Shown: positions 32,501-45,570 of the stretch, piece by piece
How positions within the stretch are numbered: the first letter of the stretch is position 1
How the letters are laid out: each line of letters starts with the position of its first letter
DNA from: Rhynochetos jubatus
Lineage: Eukaryota > Chordata > Aves > Eurypygiformes > Rhynochetidae
NCBI GenBank assembly: GCA_027574665.1
Contig: CM050676.1
Location: forward strand, 4,578,157-4,642,156
DNA length: 64,000 bases
Direction of reading: 5' to 3'
The notes under the pieces: model-generated
What the model was told of the DNA's origin: nothing
What the model saw: the letters and a program-made list of their open reading frames with translations, nothing else
Databases searched by the model: none
Translations under genes and position numbers: made by a program

Positions 32501-35500
32501 CTTTCCCTCTCTTGTTGGCATCCAGCAGGCTGAGAGGGGACACATGTTACTTGCCGCAGCTCACCTCGCCTGGATGGGCTGTTTTAGCTCAGCCTGAGAG
32601 TAGTTCTTTGCAGGCACCCCTCCCAGCGACTGCGGGGTCAAATTTAGAGTTTGCCAGGTGAAGGGATGCTGCTTTCACACTGTTAAAATAAGGTCAAACC
32701 CTGTCCAAAGGTGCTCACCAGCAACATGGGAAATCCAGACCAATGCTGCCAGTCTGAACCTGAGAGGCAAGGGGTCTGAGCCCAGGTCTCCATCCCCCTG
32801 CCAGTGCCCTGGTACCAGCTCGGGTGAGCAGAGCAACAGCCTCGCTGCCTTCAGACCACCGCCTCCCTCTCACAGGCTCAATGCCGAACTCCACGCTGGG
32901 CCCTGCTGTGCTCTAGCTGGGCACACCCTTGATCCCTTTGTACAAGCAAGCTTCACAGGGGTTTGGGTTCACTCCAGTACTGTGTGGGAGTATTTTTTTT
33001 TTAAAACACGAGAATTGTTCTACAGTCAAGACTATTCAATGCAATCTTAGTGAGGAAAGGGCTGAATTACCCCCTTGCTCCTCTCCAAAATCCAGCGAGA
33101 TCTTTAATTTCACCAGCAAAGGGGCAAAAGAAACCCGTGACAAAGTGAGGGCATACGGGTGGAGAGCTGGGAGCACCGACCTCTCCCTGACACCGACTGC
33201 TTTACTTTCTGGAAATACTATCTCTCTGTTACATAAGAATCTGGCCCTATCTGGAAAGCTGGGGTCACTGCATTTCTCCAAGTGTGGTAAAATGCTCGGA
33301 GGTCCTCAACAGGAAAGCATGAGAAGTGCCAACTCATATCATTATCAGGGTGGGGTGTTCGGCACAGGCAGTGCGAGCCCCAGGGCTGAGCCCAAATCTA
33401 GCTGCTAGACCAACTTCAGCCAGATACAAGGTGGCTACTGAGCAACCCCTTGCTCCCAGCCTTGGACTTCTTTTGCTTTAAGGAGATGGCTCCACCAAGC
33501 AGGTCCACTTTCAGACGGGACTTATGCAATACTTTGGAGCCTTTCCATGTGACCCAGACTTGCTGGCCCCCTGCCACCACCCTCCTTGCTGGCTTCAGCC
33601 ATGCACAAAACAGCAGAATTAAAAAGACGACCAAGCAGTCATTAAAAAACAGTGCATCTCACCTACCATACAGTTCCCCTGCCACCTATCATGTAAGCAT
33701 GCACATGTCAGGCACACGCATGCAGACCACTACTGCAGCCGTTTCTGTGTGGCTGTGCATGTGGATACACACCATCTGTAGGAGGATACCACATCTGTGC
33801 TCAGTACCCACATGCACCTCTGCATGCCATCATGTACCACCAATACTTCTGGATATGCCATGCACAAATGCTAGTTTTATATCTGGCATCTCCATGTCTG
33901 TACGACAGCATTCTGCCTTCATAAACCTACCCCTTCTCTCTGTGGGCTTCAGCACAGCCAGGAGACAATCCAGACCTCTCAGGCCTTCACACATGCAGCT
34001 CCCTCTCCGTCTTCCTGCAGCTCCCCGTGCACCAGCATGGAGCAAGCAACACGGCTCTGCTGGCTCAGGAAACTGCCCCAGGCTCTTGGAAAGGCCAGGA
34101 GCACTCACCTCTGAGCAGGCAGGGAAGGAGACGCAGCTACTGCAACAGCCCAGTGCAGCCATCTGCATCCCAGCAGAGCTGGCTCCCACAGCAGCCCTTC
34201 AGCTGCAGTTGTGCTCACACAACACAGGCACCAAACTCAGGGCTGCATAAAGACAAACACCCTCCTCCTCTGCTAACACTGAGCTCCACTCACCTGCATA
34301 ACCACCACTGACTCTCTCCCGGAGGGATCTGGTCCAAGAACGGGATGTGCTGTTTGTCTCAGTTCAGGCAGTAGCAAGTTTATACAGTTACACCTTACGA
34401 AGATCTGTCACACCTCACACACCAAGTGTGGCACCCTAAACTCGACTCCTTTGTCAACCTGGCCTCAGGGCAGAGCCATACCCCTCACACCTGCAGAGCT
34501 GCACCGGTGCCAGGACCCTCTAACAAAGCAGTGTCTGGTCACCACGCTGTAGTGCTGTGCTAGAGGGCCCCAAAGCCCCAAAGTAAGTTCGGCCCACACT
34601 GACCTTCCAGGAATTCAGAAACATGATGCAGCTGCATCGTGGTGACACAAAGAAAGGCGGTGGAGTGGTGACACAAAGAAAGGCGGTGGAGCCCTGGCTG
34701 ACCAGAGAGGTGGCTCATCCTGACATGCTCTACCTGCCTCACTGCCTGCTTGGCCGTGTGCTTCCAGCACCTCATGACCACCACTGCCCCTCTGCAGATG
34801 TGCAGGCAGCACCCAGCCTCCCGGTGCAGAGAGCACGGTAACACAGATGCACTGTCTGGCTTCTGCCACCATCCCTGTAGCCTCCCCACCTTTCAAAGTC
34901 TCCCTGCAAGCAGGTGAATGCTACTGGCTTCCTTTCACGGCAAGGCAAGCCATGGCAAGCGAAGTGATGGGCAACAGCCAGGCAGGCAGTCTGTGCAAGA
35001 GCACCTGGGTCCCCGTGCAATCACCCTGGGGCCCCCTCATGCAAGGCAGCGTGACATCACAGCAAGCACCCACAGACCCCAACACATGTTACCACAGAGG
35101 AACGTGCCAAGGGAGCTCTGCAGTGGGATGAAGTCTTGCAGATCTCATCGGGCTATGGACAGCTTCCAGCCCTTACAGATCTGGAAGATCTACAGATCGT
35201 TTCCAGCTCCCTTAAGTGAGCTCTGTGAGATCTGCTGTGTGGAGAGTTTATGGGCTCTTTTTCCCTCCCTGCAGGTTCTCTGTTCAGGGAAACATATGGC
35301 CCAGATGGTTTGGATTTGATGGGGTATGGCAACAGAAAATATGCCGACTCACAAGCATGTGTGGCTTCCTAACGAGGAAGCTGCTGCCCAAGGGCCACTG
35401 AGTGTATTTCTCTGTGCCTGGCCGTGGAGGAGCTGCCTTCATTCATGGCCAGGGAGTGACGAGCCGCTAACCCCAATAGGACCAAACTCATCATTTGCAT

Positions 35501-38500
35501 AGTGGTATTGACTTAAGCCACGTCAGGGTGAAGTCTTGGTCCTGTGGAGGTCAGTGGCACAACCCCCAGAGCGGGAGGCCAGGATTTCACCTGCAAGTTC
35601 AGCTCTGCTGGAACCAACACATGAATGCCTAAGTTGAGAAGGATTTGCAGAACTGCACTGGAATAGATTAATTTTAACTCATTTTCCATTAAAAATTAGG
35701 CTGCGATGGAAGAGTAGGAAACACAATAGCAATAACAGTGGGTTGGGATGATAAAGAGCAGTGCAAAGACGCTGAGTAGTCAGACATGAGATATACCCCA
35801 AGAATTCTTTTCCCAGCCTGGGAGAATGCAGAAGGTAAGAGTAGCAGCAATGGAGCAGCTGGATGGAGACCCTGCACTAAAGACGTGCCACTGACATGGC
35901 TCCACTGAAGTCAGATGGAGCTAGAATATTTTGGCAGAGTTTCTCAGCGGAGAATCTCCCAATTCTTGAACTGGTTGCAGACATAATTGAAGGTCCTCAC
36001 AGTAACCAAGATGGGAGAATTTGCTTTGATGGTGTCCCTTTAAAACCTTTAGTGTTGAAAAATGAGTCTGTATCCAGGCTGGTGGTTTTCCATGTTTCTC
36101 ACCTCCCAGTCGCTGCATGAGATCCGACCTGCTTAGAGATTCCCAAGAAATGTTTATATCTACTCGCCCTGCAAACATTTCCTATGGTGGTGGGGTCAAG
36201 CGAAGATCTTTTTGACTTGCATATCTTCAGCACATTGAGCTGACATCATCCAAATCACTAGTGAATTGTTTCAGAAAACTTGACAAATTTAGTCCAGATT
36301 CCGTTTAAGTTCATTTGTGTTAACTTGAGATCTAGGCAGGACAGGACGTGACAAACACATCCTGCAGTGTTTCTGGCTTAGAATGCACTAATTGCTGGAA
36401 ACTTGGCAAGAAAAGTGGTTTTTGGAGTTGGGGGTTTCAGATAAGCTTTAGGTAAGTGCTTGAACAGGATCATTCCCTGGGTGGGCCTGATGCAACCTGT
36501 GCTGAAAAGCCCTCCGTGAAGCTGCTCCTCTGGGCAGCTGAGCCCACGTTGTCTCTGGACCAGGGCTTCACGTGATGGTAAGCACATTTACTCTTCCCCG
36601 GACCAGTCTCTGGGTGGCCTTGAGCCATCAGTGATAGCAGAGCCTCTCACGTTACAGGTTTGCACGTTGGAACTTAAAAGGCTTCTTGCATGACTAGCAG
36701 ACACTGTTTATGTTGAGCAGGCAATACCTCCCCTTAGGGCTACACTTCACCCCATCAACTGCTCACTCAGTCACAGTTTATCGGCATCTTCCTCTGCCAA
36801 ATGAAACAGTTCAGCCCCCGAGTCTTATCTGGGAAAAGCATGATTTACAGGAGATGACAGGACCTTTCCCATTCCACCCAACAAGCAGCTGCTTGGGGAA
36901 TGCAACTGGAGACGCACTGATCAGAGCTGGAGGTTTTAAGGATCTAAGGAGTAGAAGGAAAGGAGAGGGTACTGCCGTAGGGCGAAGGAGGAACAACGGG
37001 AAGCTGAGGATGCAGCAACCAGAGCACTCAGCATGTTCCATATATGGAGAAACTTCATGACACTGGAACAACCTCCCAAGAACTGGAAGAATCCTCGATG
37101 ACGGAGGCATTTCAGACTAGTCCGGGCAAGGCTATGGCCAGCAGAGCAGAGGGAATACCCCTGTGCTGGCTGGGGTGCTGACAAAGCAGCACAGGGGAGA
37201 CCAGAAATGAACAAAGACTTCAAAAATCTTCCTGCCATCACCCATCATACACTAGATCGCATGCTGTCACCATGTGAGCTCTGCTAACAAGAACATTAGT
37301 GGACAGAATAAGAAACGGATCTCTGGTCTGGCTGAGCTATCTCCAGCCAATATGGGTATTGGCATGGAGGGAATCAGGAAAACAAACACCCCCTGAGGTT
37401 TACATCCCTGGGTAAGCTTGACCAGAACTGTCCCAAAAAATGAGCCTCTGTGTGAAATTTTAAATTTTGCTGCACAGCCGTGGCTGGTGCCGAAGCAGGG
37501 TACCTGCCCCGGAGCCTGGCTCCGACCAGCGTGGCTCCACGCTTCCCTCTTGCTTGATATCTTCCTTCTGGAAGATATGTGCCAAGGTTATTTTATAAAC
37601 CTTTCTATTTATAGCACAGCTCCTTCAGCTCTAATGAGATAATCTTCTGGCATTTCACCATCACTAATATTTACTTTGATGTTTAAAATAACATGTACTG
37701 AGGGATTGAACTTTTTAAAAAAACCTTTAAAATATAATCAAAGCAAAGAAATCTGTGACTAGTGCAAGAGGGCCAAATGCCTGGTGATGCACATGAAGTT
37801 AATGACATTGCAACTTGTTCAGGGCAGACAGTTTATAATCCTCTGACCACATCGTGCAGGAGGGAAAGAGCCATTGGCAGCTCCTGAAGATGGAGAGAGA
37901 CAGTGAAAGAGGGAGCGGGAGCACAGAATGTGTTTATTCTCAGGAATGAAGGGAGGAAGGAACAAATTTCTGCAACAGGAATTATAGCTGTTGCTTTCTG
38001 TAACTGAGAGTTTAGCCCATGGCAGCCCTGCATAAGAGAATGATATTTCAGAGCAGCAAACATGCAATCGGATGGCTTAACGCATAAAAAAAAGCGGAGT
38101 GGTGTGGGGACAGGGGGAGGCGAGGGAGACAGTGCACGAGTGCAGATGCCTGACTCCTGCTGTCTGTAGACACTTTGAAACACAACCCTGCATTTTTATG
38201 GAAACTCTGAATGTTGGAGAAGGGTGAACATGGTTTTCATTCTCATAAATTTTTTCCAGCGTGCAATGCTCTTCGGGCTCATTCCTTCTCCAGGGAGACG
38301 GTTCTGATTTCAAAGAACATTCGCGTTTCCTCCACCCCAGACCACCCCACTCCAACCTCAAAGAGTCTTCTCTGGAAAAATTATTTTAAAGAGTGTTTTA
38401 CCTTTTCTAGTGTTTTCCCTTCTTTCTTCTTTTTCCCCTTTTAATTCCTTGAGCTTTTTTTCAGTTTTTCCCAGCAGCAGCCAAAAGCTTCTCTCTCCCC

Positions 38501-38640
38501 CTCAGTTCTGCGCGTGTCAGAAAGTTTCCAGGCTGAGGGTTTATGTCGCCTTCCTCAATAACCTTCTTCTGTCAGACCCAGGCAGCGCTGGAGCTAGAGG
38601 CTTTGCTAAAAAGTCTCCTTTCAGGAAGTGAGCAGTAATA
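29581..38640. other. Intergenic region, left half
   Basis: About 9 kb without a recognised exon. Contains a 254-codon ATG-started open frame (33486-34250) of unremarkable composition, the 26-bp duplication, a MIR-like scrap near 30140 (TTTTGTAAAATGGGGTA) and an old-repeat-like piece near 35500-35600. A second, milder CpG cluster lies at 31785-31975. Confidence 0.6.
34639..34690. repeat. Exact 26-bp tandem duplication
   Basis: The 26-bp unit GTGGTGACACAAAGAAAGGC-GGTGGA occurs twice in a row with no mismatch, suggesting a recent duplication. Confidence 0.95.
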
Positions 38641-38678
38641 AGAGAGCGGCTCAGAGGCAGCATGTATAGGGGCTGCTC

Positions 38679-38754
38679 AAAAAAAAAAAAGAAAGAAAAA
38701 AACTTTGCTCAGGAATTTTGCCAGGATTATCAAAAAAAAAAAAAAAAAAAAAAA
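38679..38754. repeat. Poly-A tracts (A12 and A23)
   Basis: Runs of 12 A (38679-38690) and 23 A (38732-38754) separated by unique sequence. No SINE or processed-gene body is recognisable next to either run. Confidence 0.9.
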
Positions 38755-38943
38755 GCCCCAAACCCACAAGGCTGTAAAAGTCCCGCCCTGACTGCTGACA
38801 TCAGTGCAGAAGGCAGGTCTTGCCTGCAACAGTATAAAACTAATCAGCTAAGCCTTTCTGCAAAGGAGCCGGCAGGGATCTGCTCCGGCAGCCCTGGCTG
38901 CAGGCAGAGCCCCAGAAGGGAGGCAGGCAGCTCCCTGGCCTAT

Positions 38944-39019
38944 AGATAACACGTCCCAATCAAAGCGATAAAGCAAGGAGATCATGCTGGTGGTGGCAGA
39001 TGGCAGACAAAACAGATAA
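38944..39019. promoter_or_regulatory. Cluster of GATA and TCF/LEF-type motifs
   Basis: AGATAA at 38944, ATCAAAG at 38959, CGATAA at 38966 and AGATAA at 39014 within 76 bp. Motif matches only; these are short and common, so function is inference. Position in the space upstream of ZAP70 makes a T-cell element conceivable. Confidence 0.25.
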
Positions 39020-39674
39020 AGCAAGCCAGGATTCTGTGTGTCCCCCCCAACAACAAACAACATTCCCATCCTTCGTTTTAACTGTAGCTTTCAAAATGCT
39101 TTTAAAAAGCCAGTGCATGTCTGATGAAATGGCCTTAAATGCAGCCGTGCTCTACGGTAATGTTAGGAATTGGCTTTAAATTTTAAAAAGCCCTCAAGAA
39201 TTTGCTAATGTTTTAACAAGTCCCTTCCTTCTCCAGTTAGTTACATTATTTTCACCCTGATAGCTCTTGTGATGCCATCAGTTCTCTTGTCCTGCTGCCA
39301 CCGTGGAGAGTCCCACAGAGGACAATACATTTCTAAAGTAAAGAATAAACACTGCAAATAATGAAAACTGCTAGTTTAAAACCAAAGTCCTCTCAGGACA
39401 CATAAAACAATAAGCAACAATAAAGGGCAGGAGCTCATTTCCTTCTTCCTTCTGAAGTCATCTTTGAGATTAGAAAGCTGAAGATGTAAGCCTTGGTAAA
39501 GAGAGAATTACCTGGCAATCCTGCAAATATTATAAAAACGGACCCCTTCAAATTGCCATGTGCTGCCCTGCTTTTCTTTGGATACAGAGAGGGGCCCTGG
39601 GAAATGAGAGAGGGAGAGGATGGCAGCACCAGGTGGTGGACCCCAGCCTGAGCTCATCTCTTGGGACAGAGAGA

Positions 39675-39800
39675 CCCCAAAACCACAGAATCAGAGAATC
39701 ACTAAGGTTGGAAAAAACCTATAAGATCATCTAGTTCAACCATCAACACAACATTACCATACCCCCAAGGAACCTCTTAGCATAAGAGCATTTGAATGAG
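39675..39800 (-). mobile_element. CR1 LINE 3'-end fragment, minus orientation
   Basis: Plus strand reads CACAGAATCAGAGAATCACT, AAGGTTGGAAAAAACC, AAGATCATCTAGTTCAACCA, as in the reverse complement of avian CR1 3' ends. About 125 bp. Confidence 0.88.
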
Positions 39801-42039
39801 TAAGGCAGTGAAAAATTGCTGGGGGAAGATGTAAGCTAAGCCTTAGAGCAAGCTCCCTGACCAGGAGACTTCTCTGCTCCGGCAGGGCTCTGGGAAGGGG
39901 CTGCAGCCCTGTGACATGTGATACTGATGCCGAGTCTGCAAGGCAGCCAGCTCCTCGAGGCTGCATGTCCTGCCATGGCCCTTCTAGGTACATTGTCTGC
40001 CAAATCCACAGGATCCGGCCCTGGGGCAGGCCTGAGCAGCCAGGGCTCTTGGCAATGGTCCTGGGTGCCACCCAGGCTGACCCAGCACAAGTCTGTAACC
40101 ATCTGACCATTACATGGAAATGGAGAAAGGAAAAGCCACAAAGGCCTGGCTAGCCCTGTGTCCTAATCGGATGCTGGCCATGGGAAGCCCAAGAAAAGGG
40201 ATTAGGAAAATTACAAGAAGCTGTGGCACTTAGTGTGGTATATCCTCCTCTGCTATCAGTAAACTAAGTGCAGGGCTGAACCTAAGCCAGAAGCTGCATC
40301 TTTTCATTTAACAGCCACAATTCATTTTCTGCCATGAATGTACGTAAACCCTTACTGAAGCCCTCTGTCAGAGCAGCAGTGTGACCTGAGCAGGAGATGC
40401 CCGGGAGGGACCTCCTGGTATGCGGTATTGCCTGGTAGGCATGTTCATCCTAGTCCTGAGAAAACAAGGGAAAACATCCTTTGCTCCCAGAAGGAGATGC
40501 CTGATGGTGGGAGTTTGCAGCCCCCAGCTCCACTCCTGGGGCTGACCCAGCCCTCCAGGGCATCCCAGCACAAGGGCCGCTCTTCCTTACAGGCATTCAG
40601 ACTGGAAAAGCCTGGCTCTCCGTTTGAAAACTGAGTTCAAAGGGACAGCAATTGCTGGGCTGGATTTTTGGCCGGTTCCCTGGCTGGGTGGAAAGAGCGG
40701 TTTCCTTCCTCCCCAGGCCGTGCTAGCCATTGTCTGAGCCCCCAGAGCACATACATGAAAGAGCAACTAAACAAAGTATTTGGAATTTAATTGAATGGTG
40801 CCGCTCCTGGCGAGGGAAAAACTAATTGCTCAAAGCATGGCTGGGTGCCATACCAGGGGCTCTCTGTCTGCTGAAGTCTCCAAACTCACTTGGCGCTGTA
40901 ATGAAGAGGGACAGAGGCTGCAGATGCCCATCTTCCCTGCTCAGCAGTGAGTGGCTCAGTGCTGCCTGTCCTTCTCCTTTCCAAGTGAAATTTGCTTTTC
41001 TCTGGTGTGCAGGGTCTCCAGACCCTCCTGATGGTAACTACAGTGTTAGAGACCCCTGACATACAAAGACATACATTCTGTGTGCCTGGGGCCAAGCCCC
41101 ACCCTGCACCCCAAAGCAGTCCTGCTCTGAGGACCCTCTCATACTCATAATGGGCTACACAAATGCCTCAGCTCAAAAACCAGGTCTTACTCTAGTCCGG
41201 ACCTGTCTCTGAAGGGGCGATGGAGCCACCTTGGAGCTCCACATGCCCTCCCATGCCAAGTCTCCATCACCTGCACAAGACCCCAGAAAATGAGGAAAGG
41301 TAAAGGGATCAGATATTCACAGAAAAGAGGCAGAGGGTTTGGACTCTGCCTGAAAAAAGCGTTTCACATGCAACCAACAGCCACTACAATTCGTCCCCCA
41401 AATCAAACAGTGCCAGCCAAATGTTTCATCTCATCCTAGAATGAGGATGCATTTCCAGGAGACACTAGAAATCCTCTCCGTTCAGGGACAGAGTGGAGCC
41501 CCGCGCTCAGCACAGCAGCAGGACCCAGCCCCGGAACTCAGCATCCCGGTGACGCTGCACCCTCCTGTGGCTACACGTGGCAGAGGCGGCTCGCCGGGAT
41601 CCTGCTAGCTCCAGGCTCAGCACCAGGCGGGTAACACCCTTCAGGGACGATGCATCGAACCCCAGGGGAGCACAAAGAGCAAAGCTTCCTGGCAAACTTG
41701 GTGCTGTCTCTTCTCGATAGTGCTGGCCAATGCCCAGATGCATCCAGCATGCCCAGCTGCAGCACCAGCTTGCATGGTACCAAGGCCAACGCTCATTTCA
41801 AGGTTTGTAAGGCTGCAAACTCTGTCCTCGTCGCCATTAAAATACATAGGGAGCAATGCTGAGGCCTGATGCGGTAAATTTTGTATAACCATTTTGTACA
41901 TAAAAATAAAAGAAACTCATTCTTGCTATGTCTAAACTGCAGGGCCTGGGCAAAGTTCCCAGCTCTGGCTCTACATCACAGCCTGGCCCCAAGTCCATGT
42001 TGGGACTAGCTACTTAGCCACTGACTAACCCTTTTTATG

Positions 42040-42115
42040 GTTGTACAGTACCTAACACAACAACACTCCATCCAGCCTTTTAGCTACTGCTGTAATAAAC
42101 AACTTTGCTTTGTTT
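42040..42115 (+). repeat. Relic of an ancient amniote dispersed repeat
   Basis: GTTGTACAGTACCTAACACA followed about 30 bp later by TAGCTACTGCTGTAATAAAC resembles a widespread old amniote repeat 3' end (TTGTACAGCGCCTAGCACA...GCTACCGTAATAC). I do not assign a family name. Confidence 0.5.
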
Positions 42116-45100
42116 GTAGCCCAAATACTACAGGTTGAGAACCTGCAAGTGAAGCCAGCTGTAAACGTGTTTTGACACTAGTGTAAAGAGATGCAAACTA
42201 ATTGCTCAACAGTAAAACTCAACTTAATTAATCCCAGGTGTTAGACAAAATTGAGTTGGTGTCTCCCAAACTTGTAATTCCAGCTTGAAAGAGCCACCAC
42301 TAGCTCTGAAAGCACAGCTGTCAGAAAGCAATTATCGAGATTATTGTTCATTGCCTAAACTTCGTGGTGATTTTGGGTGGGCAAAGGATGAATGTGGAGC
42401 CTTGCTGAGGGCTCAGGATTGACAGCTCTGCTCACACTGCAAGGTTGGGTGTGTTGGGATGCTGCATTTTTACCGTTGTTAACTACCCAAGTGACTCATC
42501 CCTCCTATCTCAGGATCTCATGTTGTCCTTGGAAAAACCTTTAATATGGATTTCTGAGTAAACATCATTTACAGCTCCATGTCAAAATGTAAACAAAGGG
42601 CTCCTTAAGGGGGATTTGGCAGTAAAATACCATACTGTTGAGTAATGCTGAAGGATACCTTGCATTCTGCACATCTAACCCTATTACTGTATGTTTTTAT
42701 TTGTCTCGAAGATCAGCAAGCTCAACCTGCCATGATCAGGGCCCTAGTCCCAACTGCTGCAGTTGAGCCATCTGCCTGCAAGAGTGAGAGACTTTGGGAT
42801 TCCCCATGCATCTCACTGGGGCATCCCTTTGCATTCATCAGAAAGAAGTGAAGTGGCAGTGAGCTGTTTACCATGGCTAGTGATGAAACATGGAAACTTG
42901 GCCCTTCTGGAAAGGGAGAGATGTCCCTGAGGGGCAGCTGAAAACCCCACCAAAAATAAGCACCATTTGGTGGGACTGGTGTTGGATGGTTCCCAGCCCA
43001 GCTGTTAGTGTTATGACCATTTTGGCACTACAGAGAGCTAAGCAGAAAGTGGAGCAGGAGGAACAGTCTAGGAGAAGCTTCTTGGGTTACTGAGCCTATG
43101 TCCTGATCATCACTAACTGTCACTCCAAAGCAGCCCTACACAGAGGGCCTTTCTCAGTAGCCTCTAGCCTGGATGTGTCAAAGCCAATAAAACTGAGCTC
43201 TCCTTACATCCTTGTGACTTCCAAGGGACACACCATGGCATGGCAGAGACACTTACGCAAAATGGCTCATTTCCCCATGAAACGGGGAAGAAGGGAGCTT
43301 TGCTCTCTGGGCAACCTCTTTCTCCAACACATTTGTTGAAATAGCAACGTCTCTTCACCAACTTGCTCTGATTTGTCTCCTTCCATAGAAGACCCATGCC
43401 CTGACACTGAGGTGGTCTCAGAGCTCTTTCACTCTTCAGAGCTACACAGCTTTTATTTTCTCTTCTTTCCTTTCCTGTGCAAGAAGGAAATAGGTCACAT
43501 TTCAAAGAAACCAGCAAACGGAGGTTAGTGAATGCCAGACAGCTCACTGGATGGTGTAGCCTGCTCCCCTCCCATCTTCCAAAATCGACACATTTCTCAG
43601 TCACCAAAGAGCATTTTCCCCTCTTCTTTCCTTTCTTTCTTCAAAATTGCTGTAACGAAGCTCAAACGAGACATCCTGCCCGTCTACAAACCAGGTAAGA
43701 GGCACTTTTTTTGCTGTTGGTGTCTTCCGTAGCTGTTAGGCGACATGGCCGCTTTGTTCCCTGTCTTGTACCTTTCTGCACAGCCTGGTAGCACTGGGGA
43801 AGGGCAGATCCTGTGAAATGTTGGTGTTAATAGGCCCAGATGGAGTCATTCTGTGACCACTCTAGCTTTTCTACCAACTACTCCACCGCTTCAGGGAAAA
43901 AATTAAGTTAGGTGGCATCAGATTCTTTGTTGAAGTTGCGGGCGGGATTTAGATAGGTCAGCAGATGCAGAAATGATGGCTTGTAGTGCAGTGTTAAGGA
44001 CCAGCCATTCTCTTCCCTTTACTTCTGGACATGACATCACAACTTGTCTCCTCTGGAAGTTTCTCTTTAAACTGCTTGTGAGCCATGGTGGCAATGTTGG
44101 AAGACTTTGGGTACCTGGCACCTGCTGAATAATGCTCACGTATTTGGAGCAGTACTTCAGAGATTTCCTACTGACAAACGTAAACAGCAAGTATACTCAA
44201 AAACAGAGGCCTCTGGCAAACTCACATTTACTTCCTTTAATTTGTCATCTCATCTGTTACTGCTCTGCACTTTTCTGTGAAAACAGGCACAGTTCCAAGT
44301 CAGTGGTGTTACGGAATAAACTAGAACAAAGGAAAGTTGAGATTAAACCTCAGAAAACATTTCCTATTGGGCAGATCTATTAAGCTGTGGAATAAATGCT
44401 GCAGGGACGCAAGGGAAACCCATCATGTGGGCAGAACTGGAGAGGGGACTGGAGAAAGGATCAGGCAGAAGGCTCCTTCACTGGCAGGGGGATGAACATA
44501 TTGATCTACAAGGTTATGCTTTCTGATAAATTTGCAATTCTTGTATTTTCAAACTTATCATCCTTTCTCCTCTTTACAAGGGGCCCAAGTCTCTGAAAAG
44601 CTTTTTGATGCTCCCAGAAATAGGATTTCCTAAAGAAACATGGATGATACCACAGCAGTATTCAGAATCCACACCTATATGCATGTGGGTGTTTAATGAC
44701 TTTAAAAGTTAATTCCCATTAAGACCTTAACCAGAAGGAGGGTTTCCTGAGAACTCTTCAGATAGAGACGATTATGCCAGTCTCTGCACTGCCCTGTAAG
44801 GCAACCGGCTTCACAAAGAGCAGAAAAATCTTGAAGCACCAGGCTCTGTACGTGACCTAAGCCCACTCAACCAGCTACGTAAAACTTGGCTTAAGCAGCA
44901 AAAGTCTGAGAGGGCCAATGAGGTCAGAAAGGACAACAGATGCGTCAGTTAATCCAGGCTTTGACTCACACAGAGCCCAAGCAGGTGGGACCAGCAGCAC
45001 AAACGCAGACTCCCAGGAATCCTGCAAACTCATACGGTAGCATTAGACAGGCTTTATCAGAGTTAGGAATTAAAGTATACTACTTGCCTAGCCCTTTCCT

Positions 45101-45479
45101 CGCTGGTACAGGAATATGCATTTTTAAACACAGTTCTGATCGCTGAATGTGCTTACCTAGTCTTGAAATATCCCGAGAGGTGCCAGGAAAGGCCCTGCTG
45201 GGTATTGAATTGAATGGGCACAGCAGAGACCAAGACCAGGCTGGAGAGACCCAGAACATGAGATACCAGGAGCCATGGAGAACATGGGCAGCTTCCTACA
45301 AACTCCATACAGAGCCAGCAAACAAAGTTATAGTCACTGTAAGGGAGGTAGTAAGGATAAAGCATGAACTAAGGTCTTAGATAACTCTACTTCCCTAAAT
45401 ACTATTCAAATAGTTGGAACAAAAAGCCTTTGCCTTTATTACTGAAAATAAACAAAAAGTCCCCTGCAGATCTAGCCTG

Positions 45480-45570
45480 TTATTTCTCTGTGCCTCAGTT
45501 TTATACTTGTAAAACAGAGATAGCAAGCTGCCTGTTAGCAGAGCATTTCAACACTCAGAACAGACCTTCT
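45480..45570 (+). mobile_element. MIR-like SINE fragment
   Basis: TTTCTCTGTGCCTCAGTTTT followed by TTGTAAAACAGAGATAGCA matches the MIR 'CTCTGTGCCTCAGTTTCC...TGTAAAATGGGGATA' block. Short. Confidence 0.5.

Larger units (their letters stand above)
38641..42039. other. Intergenic region, centre-left
   Basis: Contains the poly-A tracts, the GATA/TCF motif cluster, one CR1 fragment and a small CpG-richer patch at 41500-41650. No coding exon recognised. Confidence 0.6.

Noticed and set aside
33486-34250. A new protein-coding gene from the longest intergenic frame
   Set aside because: No start context, domain, splice or promoter support; kept only as a low-interest finding.
38679-38754. Processed pseudogene or SINE inferred from poly-A runs
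   Set aside because: No gene-like or SINE-like body next to either A-run and no target-site duplication recognised.
41510-41650. Coding exon or promoter in a GC-richer patch
   Set aside because: CpG content is modest and no frame gives a known domain.
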